Shown: piece by piece, positions 1-4,990 of the stretch | How positions within the stretch are numbered: the first letter of the stretch is position 1 | Layout: the number at the start of each line of letters is the position of its first letter | From: CAZYTO01 sp964650405 | Lineage (GTDB): Bacteria; Acidobacteriota; Thermoanaerobaculia; Gp7-AA8 | Length of the DNA stretch: 7,778 nt | Assembly (NCBI GenBank): GCA_964650405.1 | Contig: CAZYTO010000270.1 | Location: forward strand, 1-7,778 | Direction of reading: 5' to 3' | Position numbers and translations under genes: made by a program | Notes under the pieces: model-generated | The model's input: only the letters and a program-made list of their open reading frames with translations | Database searches by the model: none | Told to the model about the DNA's origin: nothing

Positions 1-2
1 CG

Positions 3-731
3 TGGCCCCGCGCGGTGGGGCCGCCTCTGGGGGCGTGCCCCGCGGGTGCCTTCGCCGGGACCCGCAGGTTTGGGTGTGTGACGGGGGGAGGGGCGCTGAG
101 CGCCTACACCGACGTTCCGCTGGCGGCGTTCGTCGCCGCCGCGTACTTCGAGCTGGAAGACGGACGCGCCGATCCATCTTCCGGTGCGAAGCCGGCGAAA
201 TGGTCTGCCTTCCGGTTCGGCTGCTGGCTCGCGTTCGGCGCCTTGACGAAGAACGAGGGCCTGCCGCTGGCGTTCATCCTCCTGACTGCTGGCATCTTCG
301 TCTTCCGCCGGCGCGTTCTGCCGGCGCTCGCACCCCTCGGCGCGGCGCTCATCGCCCTCTTCGCCTGGAAGCGGAGCATTCCACACGGCAGTGACGAAGA
401 CCTGGCAGCGCTTTTCCCCACCCTGCCGCATCAACTGCACCGGCTTCCTGGCGCGATCGCCGGATTCGCGCACCATCTCCTCACGCCGCCATGGGGCCTC
501 TTCTGGCCGGCCGTGCTCGTCGCGATCCTCTGGCGGCTCTGGAAGCGGCAGGACCCGGTCCCCGCCTTCGTCATCGGTGCCACCTTCGCGCTCTACCTCA
601 CCGTCTACACCGTCACGACCTGGGTCCAGCTCGACCTGATCAACTCCTCGGCGGACCGGCTCCTGATGCACCTGACCGGCCCCGCCCTATTCGCGCTCGC
701 GAGCGCATTGCCGCGAAATCGAGTCACATGA
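3..731 (+). CDS. GT-C superfamily membrane glycosyltransferase (ArnT/PMT-like), C-terminal part
   Basis: The frame is open from the left edge, so the N-terminus lies outside the window; 242 codons plus a TGA stop are visible. The part seen has several hydrophobic helices separated by short polar loops. Segments typical of polyprenol-phosphate-sugar-dependent GT-C enzymes are SAYTDVPLAAF, LTKNEGLPLAF, a TPPWGLFWPAVLVAILW helix, and a late luminal motif NSSADRLLMHL near the end. Such enzymes move sugars from lipid carriers to envelope targets from within the inner membrane. The first 30 or so codons before GGGALSAYTD read poorly, which may reflect divergence or poor sequence near a contig end. 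The acceptor and sugar cannot be told from this fragment. The gene ends 8 bp inside the convergent hicA. The catalytic N-terminal loop is not in the window, so the class call rests on the C-terminal half only. Confidence 0.7.
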   Translation, partial: WPRAVGPPLGACPAGAFAGTRRFGCVTGGGALSAYTDVPLAAFVAAAYFELEDGRADPSSGAKPAKWSAFRFGCWLAFGALTKNEGLPLAFILLTAGIFVFRRRVLPALAPLGAALIALFAWKRSIPHGSDEDLAALFPTLPHQLHRLPGAIAGFAHHLLTPPWGLFWPAVLVAILWRLWKRQDPVPAFVIGATFALYLTVYTVTTWVQLDLINSSADRLLMHLTGPALFALASALPRNRVT

Positions 732-773
732 GGCGATCGAGCAGCTCGTCGCGCGAGAGTTTCATGTGACTCG
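720..773. repeat. 12-bp perfect inverted repeat over two convergent stop codons
   Basis: Arm 720-731 (CGAGTCACATGA) is the exact reverse complement of arm 762-773 (TCATGTGACTCG), with a 30-nt spacer that holds a smaller CGAG-CAG-CTCG hairpin at 738-748. The left arm contains the glycosyltransferase stop and the hicA stop. No run of T follows either arm, so it does not look like a classic intrinsic terminator. It may act as a bidirectional transcription or RNA-processing boundary; that is inference. Confidence 0.5.
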
Positions 774-972
774 CGACGTCATCGAGGATGTTGGCCAGTG
801 TCCCCGTCCGCAGCCAATCGTGTCGTGGGACCGTGACGTGGTGAGTGCCGTCACGCGTGGTGCGTGTCAGGCGCAGGTGGCTGCCACTTTGTCGAGTTAC
901 CGAATAGCCGATGCGCGCGAGGCGTCGCGTCAGGTCATCACCGGACCAGTCGCGGGGAGCTTCAAATTGCAA
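724..972 (-). CDS. hicA: HicA-family toxin (mRNA interferase)
   Basis: An 82-residue protein of the YcfA/HicA family, which cleaves mRNA during stress with a double-stranded-RNA-binding-like fold and is neutralised by HicB. Visible family marks are GYSVTRQSGSH at about residues 22-32, where His32 is the presumed catalytic histidine, THHVTVPRH at 43-51, the LRTGTLANIL block at 54-63, and a short C-terminal helix. The frame begins at a TTG (972-970) directly abutting the TGA of the short hicB frame, with AGAAG a few bases upstream. A better family-style N-terminus (TTG AAG CTC CCC, reading MKLP) begins at 965, but it is in another frame and would need one extra C in the run at 954-957. The toxin core is intact either way. 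Its 3' end overlaps the convergent glycosyltransferase by 8 bp. Confidence 0.85.
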   Translation of the reverse strand: MQFEAPRDWSGDDLTRRLARIGYSVTRQSGSHLRLTRTTRDGTHHVTVPRHDWLRTGTLANILDDVASHMKLSRDELLDRLM

Positions 973-1167
973 TCACTTCTTCGCGCGTGAAGTGCAGACG
1001 GACGATCTTGGCCGGTCTTCGTCCTCAAAATGAACATGCACTGCGTCCCGAACGTTGCGCTCGAGGGTCTCCACAGTATCCGCCTCGGTGAAGATCGACT
1101 CCCCAAGAGCGCGGGCCGTGTAACCACCTTCCGGTGCTTCCTCAACAAGGAAAACCAATTCCGTCAT
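973..1167 (-). CDS. hicB: HicB-like antitoxin, apparently frameshifted at its C-terminus
   Basis: The ATG at 1167 opens a 64-residue frame starting MTELVFLVEEAPEGGYTA, a hallmark of short HicB-type proteins that pair with HicA. A beta-strand pattern and a helix follow (TVETLERNVRDAVHVHFEDEDRP). After Pro53 the frame continues as unfamiliar RSSVCTSRAKK and stops at 973. Moving to the -1 frame around 1008-1011 gives KIVRLHFTREEVIAI and a TGA at 964-962, the tail expected for this family, for a 68-residue total. One base therefore seems to be missing there, by sequencing error or real mutation. No slippery heptamer is seen, so programmed frameshifting is unlikely. No DNA-binding domain is visible in either version. 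If the lesion is real, the antitoxin lacks part of its fold while hicA stays open. The TTG-started extension to 1203 adds nothing family-like. Confidence 0.8.
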   Translation of the reverse strand: MTELVFLVEEAPEGGYTARALGESIFTEADTVETLERNVRDAVHVHFEDEDRPRSSVCTSRAKK

Positions 1168-1186
1168 CGAACACAGTTTATCGCCG

Positions 1187-1217
1187 AGCGGTTTCCGCTG
1201 CACACTCGTCCCGAGTG
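1187..1217. promoter_or_regulatory. Two adjacent short palindromes upstream of hicB
   Basis: The 79-bp gap between the hydrolase stop and hicB holds AGCGG-TTT-CCGCT (1187-1199) and CACTCG-TCC-CGAGTG (1203-1217). On the minus strand they lie 20-50 bases upstream of the hicB ATG, with a TAAACT -10-like hexamer just downstream. They could be operator half-sites for hicBA autoregulation, or weak hairpins ending the hydrolase transcript. Neither is followed by a T-run. The role is inferred from position only. Confidence 0.4.
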
Positions 1218-1246
1218 CCTCCCCCGTCGCCTAAGCCACTAAGCGA

Positions 1247-2044
1247 TCAGCGAACAGCCACCCGCACCAGCCATTGCTCCACGAGTTCATCCAGCTTCGC
1301 CTCCTCCACGCGGAAGATGTGATCGGCGTGGAACTGGCCGGGGATGTCGATGAGGTGGAGCTCCTTCGGCTCGTTGGCGGCGGCGAAGAGCTCCTCGGAA
1401 TGGGCGTGGTTGATCAGCCAGTCGTTCTTCACGTGGATGAAATCGACGGGCACGTGGACGTTCACGATGTCGTCGAGGGGGCGGATCTTGGCGCTGCGCC
1501 GGGCGGCGAGGTCGAAGCGCGGCCGGTGAAAGGCCTGCGAGAAGGCGATGTGGCGGTGGATGGTGAACGGATTGAAGCTGATGCGCGGCGCGATCGTGCT
1601 GAAGTCGGCCACGGCGGAGATCAGCAGCAGCGACGTCACCGGCAGCTCGGGGTGGCGGGCCGCGGCGGAGATGGCGATCGATGCGCCGTACGAGAGGCCG
1701 GCCATGGCGATGCCTTCGAACGAGACCGTGCTCTGGAGCGCCCGGACCACCGCGGCGATGTCGTGATGCTCATGCAGGTTGAAGCCGTAGGTCCCGCCGC
1801 TGTCGCCGTGGCCGCGCGGGTCGGCGATGGCGACGCGATAGCCGAGGGCGTTGAGCCGTGCCGCGAAACCGGTCATGGACGGATGCCGCCGGAAGCGCCA
1901 GAAACCGGGCACGACGAGCACGAGCGTACGAGAGGGAAGGTCGTAGAGATCGTAGGCGATGGGTGTTCCGTCGAACGACTCCGCCATCCCTGCGACCGGA
2001 TGGATGGTGTCGCTCGCGGACCTGAGTGCGCTTGACATAGCCAT
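1247..2044 (-). CDS. Alpha/beta hydrolase (serine hydrolase, Hydrolase_4/S33-like)
   Basis: A 265-residue cytoplasmic-type hydrolase with no signal peptide. The core begins with FDGTPIAYDLY at about residue 24. It continues with an oxyanion-side strand LVLVVPGFWR (41-50), the DPRGHGDSGG turn (75-84), and the nucleophile elbow GLSYGAS with Ser118 in GxSxG. The likely acid is Asp208 in HVKNDWLI and the base His239 or His242 in QFHADHIF. This order and length fit monoacylglycerol-lipase or esterase-like hydrolases, which cleave ester or amide bonds of small substrates; the substrate cannot be assigned. The ATG at 2044 is chosen because AGGAA lies 5 nt upstream (2050-2054); a second Met follows two codons later. 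It lies 79 bp upstream of hicB on the same strand, so read-through is possible, and is divergent from the first lipoprotein gene. Confidence 0.88.
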   Translation of the reverse strand: MAMSSALRSASDTIHPVAGMAESFDGTPIAYDLYDLPSRTLVLVVPGFWRFRRHPSMTGFAARLNALGYRVAIADPRGHGDSGGTYGFNLHEHHDIAAVVRALQSTVSFEGIAMAGLSYGASIAISAAARHPELPVTSLLLISAVADFSTIAPRISFNPFTIHRHIAFSQAFHRPRFDLAARRSAKIRPLDDIVNVHVPVDFIHVKNDWLINHAHSEELFAAANEPKELHLIDIPGQFHADHIFRVEEAKLDELVEQWLVRVAVR

Positions 2045-2272
2045 CTTCGTTCCTGAATACTACCGCGCCATCGGCGGCCTCGGCCGTTCGATCACCCCGG
2101 GTCAGCGCATTACAACAACGACCGATCTCCCATCGGGTTTCGAACGCAATCGCGAAGAGAGGTGATCTCGGCACCCCCGACGAGAACGAGTCTGGTAAGT
2201 CCCGGTTACCCGGAAAAAATTCGCTTGAAAGAAACAGATCGCGAGATCTGAAAAATAAGGAGAATCTGACAG
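2045..2272. promoter_or_regulatory. Divergent intergenic region with leader hairpin of the first lipoprotein gene
   Basis: This 228-bp gap must hold start signals for both the hydrolase (-) and the first lipoprotein (+). On the minus strand TGTAAT (2114-2109) matches five of six -10 bases, without a clear -35 partner. On the plus strand the notable element is CAGATC-GCGA-GATCTG (2235-2250), a 6-bp perfect stem closed by a GNRA-type tetraloop. It lies in an A-rich stretch just 5' of the ribosome binding site AAGGAGA (2257-2263). It could stabilise the mRNA, modulate translation or be a protein site. I could not place a convincing plus-strand promoter. Confidence 0.4.
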
Positions 2273-2611
2273 ATGAAGAAGCTCACCCTCGCTACCCTCC
2301 TCGCTCTCGTCGCCATCAGCCTTTTCGCCTTCGGCTGCAAGAAGGAAGAGCCGGCCAATGACACCGCCGCCGCGTCGACCGACACGACCGCGAGCTCGAC
2401 GTCCGGCACCACCGCCAGCGACACCGCCGCCACCACCGGCACCACCGGCACGGTGACCGAGACCACCGCCACGAGCGGTACGGGCGCGACCTCGACCGAC
2501 ACGGCCGCCACGGCCACGACGAGCACGACGGGTACGGGCGCTGCCACGACGGGCACCGGCGGAACGGCTGCTCCGACGACCACCGCGAAGACCGACACCA
2601 AGAAGCACTAA
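2273..2611 (+). CDS. Small Thr-rich lipoprotein, first of a tandem pair
   Basis: A 112-residue precursor: a Lys-Lys start, a hydrophobic stretch at about residues 4-20, then LFAFGC with Cys22 as the likely lipidated residue. Ala at -3 is a less common lipobox residue, so SPII processing is likely but not certain. The mature part begins KKEEP, as charged spacers after lipid-anchored Cys often do. It then becomes almost entirely Thr, Ala, Ser and Gly with scattered Asp (about 40 % Thr), ending TDTKKH. No enzyme motif is present; an extended, disordered and possibly O-glycosylated surface tail is an inference from composition. AAGGAGA nine bases upstream fixes the start. The next gene encodes the same architecture at identical length. 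A strong terminator follows 25 bp after the stop, so the two are probably transcribed separately. I do not recognise a named family. Confidence 0.8.
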   Translation: MKKLTLATLLALVAISLFAFGCKKEEPANDTAAASTDTTASSTSGTTASDTAATTGTTGTVTETTATSGTGATSTDTAATATTSTTGTGAATTGTGGTAAPTTTAKTDTKKH

Positions 2612-2635
2612 CACCCTCAGCTTCTGCTGTCGAAA

Positions 2636-2667
2636 ACGCCCCGCGGTTCCGCGGGGCGTTTTTTTTT
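2636..2667 (+). terminator. Strong rho-independent terminator of the first lipoprotein gene
   Basis: ACGCCCCGCGG (2636-2646) and CCGCGGGGCGT (2649-2659) form a perfect GC-rich stem; in RNA the innermost pairs open to give a four-base loop. It is followed by nine T (2659-2667). An A4 run before the stem gives weak activity in the opposite direction. The hairpin begins 25 nt after the stop codon. Confidence 0.93.
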
Positions 2668-2687
2668 GGCTTGACACGTAAGTCGCC

Positions 2688-2755
2688 TCACGCGGAGGGC
2701 GCGGAGACTGCGGCGATCGAGCTCAGGCCTCCGTGATCTCCGCATCTCCGCGTGA
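2688..2755. repeat. Imperfect inverted repeat built from CGCGGAG units
   Basis: TCACGCGGAG (2688-2697) pairs exactly with CTCCGCGTGA (2746-2755), and inside it GCGGAGA (2701-2707) pairs with TCTCCGC (2737-2743). The arms enclose about 30 nt. The heptamer-like CGCGGAG periodicity resembles palindromic intergenic repeats dispersed in many GC-rich bacterial genomes, from general familiarity and not a search. Only one copy is in the window. It sits directly after a terminator, a usual place for such elements. Confidence 0.55.
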
Positions 2756-3019
2756 ACAGTCCCTCGTTTGTCGTTTCCACCTTCACGGCCGCCTCCGCCA
2801 CGCGCACGGAATGACTCAGCGCGGCAATGGATGAGGCAGCGGACCAACCCCTTCCGTGGCACCCGTGTTGCTACCTCTTCTCGCGGAACCCAACATCCGC
2901 GAGAGTGCGGCGTCATCCGCCTCCCGTTTGTCGAAATGAGCAAGGAGGTGAGGCAGGCAACACCAGTACGCGCGATCCGGAATGACCCCGAGGCAACACA
3001 ACAGCAGAAAGGAAACAGC
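2756..3019 (+). other. Gene-free leader region of the second lipoprotein gene
   Basis: With the terminator and repeat before it, the space between the two lipoprotein genes is 408 bp without a convincing gene. This part holds a hairpin TCTCGCGGA (2879-2887) / TCCGCGAGA (2896-2904) with an 8-nt loop. At 2942-2950 there is a near-perfect anti-Shine-Dalgarno match (AAGGAGGTGA-like) with no start codon at a proper distance. The lipoprotein frame is open upstream as far as 2768, but that peptide is basic and Pro/Arg-rich, unlike a signal sequence, and is best seen as chance. I could not place a convincing promoter. Confidence 0.5.
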
Positions 3020-3358
3020 ATGAAGAAAACGATCCTTGTTTTCCTCACCGTTGCGGCTCTCGCCCTCTTCGGCTTTGCCTGCAAGCAGGAGAACAACACC
3101 AACACCGACACCGGGACGACGGACACGTCTTCGACGACCGTCTCTTCCACTTCCGCAACGGACACCAGCGCCACCGGCACGACCGGCACGATGAGCACCG
3201 ACACGAGCGGCACCGGCGGCACAGCGTTGACGGCGGCCACTGACACGACCGGCACGAGCGCAACCGATACGAGCATGACCAGCTCGACGGGCACGTCCGC
3301 CACGAGCACTACCACCACCACGAAGACCGAGACGAAGCACACCACGAAGAAGCACTGA
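3020..3358 (+). CDS. Small Thr-rich lipoprotein, second of a tandem pair
   Basis: A 112-residue precursor, the same length as the preceding lipoprotein. It starts MKKTILVFLTVAALALFGFAC; Cys21 is the likely lipid-attachment site, with Phe at -2 and Gly at -3, again a loose lipobox. The mature part starts KQENNTNTDT, is over 40 % Thr with Ser, Gly and Asp, includes a five-Thr run, and ends KHTTKKH. Shared features with its neighbour are the KK start, LF-F-C lipobox, charged spacer, Thr-rich body and C-terminal KKH, which point to duplication followed by rapid drift of the low-complexity body. The start at 3020 is chosen over the upstream open frame because AAAGGAA lies six bases upstream and a signal sequence begins exactly here. 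The function is unknown; a cell-surface or periplasmic spacer-like role is a guess. No catalytic or binding motif is seen. Confidence 0.8.
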   Translation: MKKTILVFLTVAALALFGFACKQENNTNTDTGTTDTSSTTVSSTSATDTSATGTTGTMSTDTSGTGGTALTAATDTTGTSATDTSMTSSTGTSATSTTTTTKTETKHTTKKH

Positions 3359-3386
3359 CGCCCGGCAGCGACGTGTTGCGGTAACC

Positions 3387-3426
3387 ACGAGGGCGGCTGG
3401 CGTCAGCCGCCCTCGTTCTGTTTCTT
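3387..3426. terminator. Hairpin terminator between the second lipoprotein gene and coaE
   Basis: ACGAGGGCGGCTG (3387-3399) and CAGCCGCCCTCGT (3404-3416) form a 13-bp perfect stem with a GCGT loop. On the plus strand TTCTGTTTCTT follows, enough U for termination of the lipoprotein transcript. On the minus strand the flank is GGTTACC, so termination of coaE is likely weaker or depends on the stem alone. The coaE stop codon (3405-3403) sits at the loop edge, so coaE translation ends inside the structure. Confidence 0.85.
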
Positions 3427-4038
3427 GGCCGCCAGATCCGCCCGGAGGCAGCCCAGGACGCGCTCCGTGGCCAGCTCCCCCGCGCGCGGCCGCCCTTTGT
3501 TTCGGATCACGTAGCGGGCGTAACGGAGCCTCTCCTCGCTCGGAATCTGGTGGGCGATCCGCCGCAACGCATCCTCGGCGGTCATGCCGCGGCCGATGGC
3601 CCGGGCCAGCTGCGTCTCCGGATCGACGTCGACGACGACGATCTTGTCGAAGCGCTGGCGCCCTCCCGACTCGATGAGCAGCGTCGCCTCGACGATCGCA
3701 ACGCGATCGCGGTCTGGGAACCGCTGTTCCTCGTCGTCGATCATCCGCTGCTGCTCGGCGATGACTAGGGGATGGATCAGGGCGTTGAGCTGCCTGGCGG
3801 CGGATTCGCCGGCGAAGGCGATCGCGGCCAGCTTCGGCCGGTCGACCTCTCCGTCCGGCCGCAGGATCTGCGGTCCGTACGTGCGTACCAGCGCGGCATG
3901 GCCGGCCTGGCCCGGCCCGTAGAGTTGCGAGACGACGGCGTCGGCGTCGATGACGAGACATCCCAGCGCCGCTAAATGCTTCGCGATCGTCGACTTCCCC
4001 GAGGCGATGCCGCCGGTGAGGCCGGCGCGAAGGATCAA
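3403..4038 (-). CDS. coaE: Dephospho-CoA kinase
   Basis: A 211-residue, full-length P-loop kinase that phosphorylates the 3'-OH of dephospho-CoA with ATP, the last step of coenzyme A synthesis. Visible motifs are Walker A TGGIASGKST (about 8-17), DADAVV at 31-36, the CoA-domain segment ALIHPLV at 86-92, and VEATLLIESG at 116-124 where most homologues have VPLLFE. They are followed by DKIVVVDVDPETQLAR at 131-146, a GRGMTAEDALRRIAHQIP lid segment at 149-166, and VIRNKG at 177-182 in place of the commoner VIDNSG. The start is the TTG at 4038, because GGAGA lies five bases upstream and the reading begins right before the Walker A strand. That TTG overlaps the folD stop as TTGA, which suggests translational coupling. 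Longer upstream readings in this frame run antiparallel to nothing recognisable inside folD and are dismissed. Confidence 0.95.
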   Translation of the reverse strand: MILRAGLTGGIASGKSTIAKHLAALGCLVIDADAVVSQLYGPGQAGHAALVRTYGPQILRPDGEVDRPKLAAIAFAGESAARQLNALIHPLVIAEQQRMIDDEEQRFPDRDRVAIVEATLLIESGGRQRFDKIVVVDVDPETQLARAIGRGMTAEDALRRIAHQIPSEERLRYARYVIRNKGRPRAGELATERVLGCLRADLAAKKQNEGG

Positions 4039-4937
4039 CGGCGTCTCCGGACGGCGGCCGTCACCGTGTTCCGCATCAGCATGGCGATGGTCATCGGGCC
4101 GACGCCGCCGGGCACGGGCGTGATCCAGCTCGCCACATCGCGGACGCGGGCGAAATCGACGTCTCCGAGGGTGGCGAAGCCGTTCTTCGCCAGGAGGCGC
4201 GACTTCGGCTCGTCGTGGGCCAGCCGCTCCGCGAACTCGGGGCCAACGCGGTTGATGCCGACGTCGAGCACGACGGCGCCCGGCTTCACCATCTCCGCCG
4301 TGACGAAGAGAGGCCGGCCGATGGCGGCCACGAGAATATCCGCCTGCCGCGTGATCGACGGAAGGTCGCGCGTCTTCGAATGGCAGATCGTGACCGTGGC
4401 ATTGGCCTGGACGAGCAGCGCAGCGGCGGGCTTGCCGACGATGTCGCTTCGGCCGATGACGACGGCGTGGGCGCCGGCCACCGCGACGCCGGTCGATGCC
4501 AGCAGGCGCATCACGCCCGCCGGCGTGCACGGCACGAGCGTCGGACGGCCGAGGTGCAGACGGCCGACGTTGCTCGGGTGAAAGCCGTCGACGTCCTTCG
4601 CCGGGTCGATGGCTTCGATGACCTTCCTGGCGTCGATCTGCGACGGCAGGGGAAGCTGGACGAGGATACCGTCGACGCCGTCATCGGCATTCAACCGCGC
4701 GATGTCGGCCAGCAACCCGGCCTCGGACAGGCTTGCCGGGAACACCAGCTCCGTCCCGGCAAAGCCGAGCTCCTGCGCCTTCCTGGCCTTGTTGCGGACG
4801 TAGATTTCGGAGGCGGGATCGTGACCGACGCGCAGCACTGTGAGACCGGGCTTCAATCCCGTGCGCGCGAGCTCCTCGCGCACCTCGGCGTCGATCTGCG
4901 CCGCCACTGCCTTGCCGTCGATGAGCTGTGCCGTCAT
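4035..4937 (-). CDS. folD: Bifunctional 5,10-methylene-THF dehydrogenase / 5,10-methenyl-THF cyclohydrolase
   Basis: A 300-residue, full-length FolD, which interconverts 5,10-methylene-, 5,10-methenyl- and 10-formyl-tetrahydrofolate using NADP and so supplies one-carbon units for purines and fMet-tRNA. Key features are SEIYVRNKARKAQELGF with catalytic Tyr46 and Lys50, GILVQLPLP with Gln94, and DPAKDVDGFHP with Asp117. They are followed by PCTPAGVM, the nucleotide-binding GRSDIVGKP at 162-170, TVTICHSKT, PGAVVLDVGINR and the C-terminal signature TPVPGGVGPMTIAMLMRNT. All expected active residues are present. I start at the ATG at 4937, which matches the usual family N-terminus (MTAQLIDGKAVA). 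An in-frame ATG at 4955, with AGGT ten bases upstream, would add six residues and cannot be excluded. It leads into coaE by a 4-bp overlap and is divergent from the large secreted-protein gene only about 50 bp away. Confidence 0.96.
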   Translation of the reverse strand: MTAQLIDGKAVAAQIDAEVREELARTGLKPGLTVLRVGHDPASEIYVRNKARKAQELGFAGTELVFPASLSEAGLLADIARLNADDGVDGILVQLPLPSQIDARKVIEAIDPAKDVDGFHPSNVGRLHLGRPTLVPCTPAGVMRLLASTGVAVAGAHAVVIGRSDIVGKPAAALLVQANATVTICHSKTRDLPSITRQADILVAAIGRPLFVTAEMVKPGAVVLDVGINRVGPEFAERLAHDEPKSRLLAKNGFATLGDVDFARVRDVASWITPVPGGVGPMTIAMLMRNTVTAAVRRRR

Positions 4938-4990
4938 GCCTCTCGCTTCTATCATGGCGAACAATACCTGTCGATGATGAGGTCCGTCGC
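4938..4990. promoter_or_regulatory. Very short divergent gap between folD and the secreted-protein gene
   Basis: Only 53 bp separate the two start codons (35 bp if folD starts at 4955). Both promoters, if present here, must overlap each other or lie partly inside the opposite gene. ATGAGG at 4977-4982 serves as ribosome binding site for the plus-strand gene with 8-nt spacing. A TATCAT hexamer at 4950-4955 is a possible plus-strand -10 element without a clear -35. No confident promoter call can be made. Confidence 0.35.

Noticed and set aside
3..104. A frameshift in the glycosyltransferase near the left edge
   Set aside because: The next frame gives a vaguely plausible peptide (DPQVWVCDGG), but the used frame is also readable (GGGALSAYTD) and too little context is available to decide.
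1004..1014. Programmed -1 ribosomal frameshift in hicB
   Set aside because: The site lacks an X-XXY-YYZ slippery heptamer and a clear downstream stimulatory stem; a missing base explains it more simply.
1274..2035. Long plus-strand open frame antisense to the hydrolase
   Set aside because: It mirrors the hydrolase frame, is rich in Asp/Glu/Gly/Val from antisense GC-rich codons, and has no family motif; the minus-strand gene has a full catalytic triad.
2671..2676. TTGACA just after the first lipoprotein terminator as a promoter -35
   Set aside because: No acceptable -10 lies 16-18 bp downstream, and the region there is the CGCGGAG repeat.
2768..3019. N-terminal extension of the second lipoprotein by the open upstream frame
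   Set aside because: The added peptide is Pro/Arg-rich, would bury the signal sequence, and the ribosome binding site is immediately before 3020.
2206..3345. Val/Ala-rich minus-strand open frames opposite both lipoproteins
   Set aside because: They are the antisense of Thr/Ala/Ser codons (ACC/GCC read as GGT/GGC and shifted to GTC/GTG), so the Val-rich peptides are an artefact of low-complexity coding DNA.
2342..3350. Repetitive DNA of the ACGACG/ACCGGCAC type looked like tandem repeats or a CRISPR-like array
   Set aside because: There are no regular repeat-spacer units; the pattern follows Thr, Ser, Gly and Ala codons within two intact frames.
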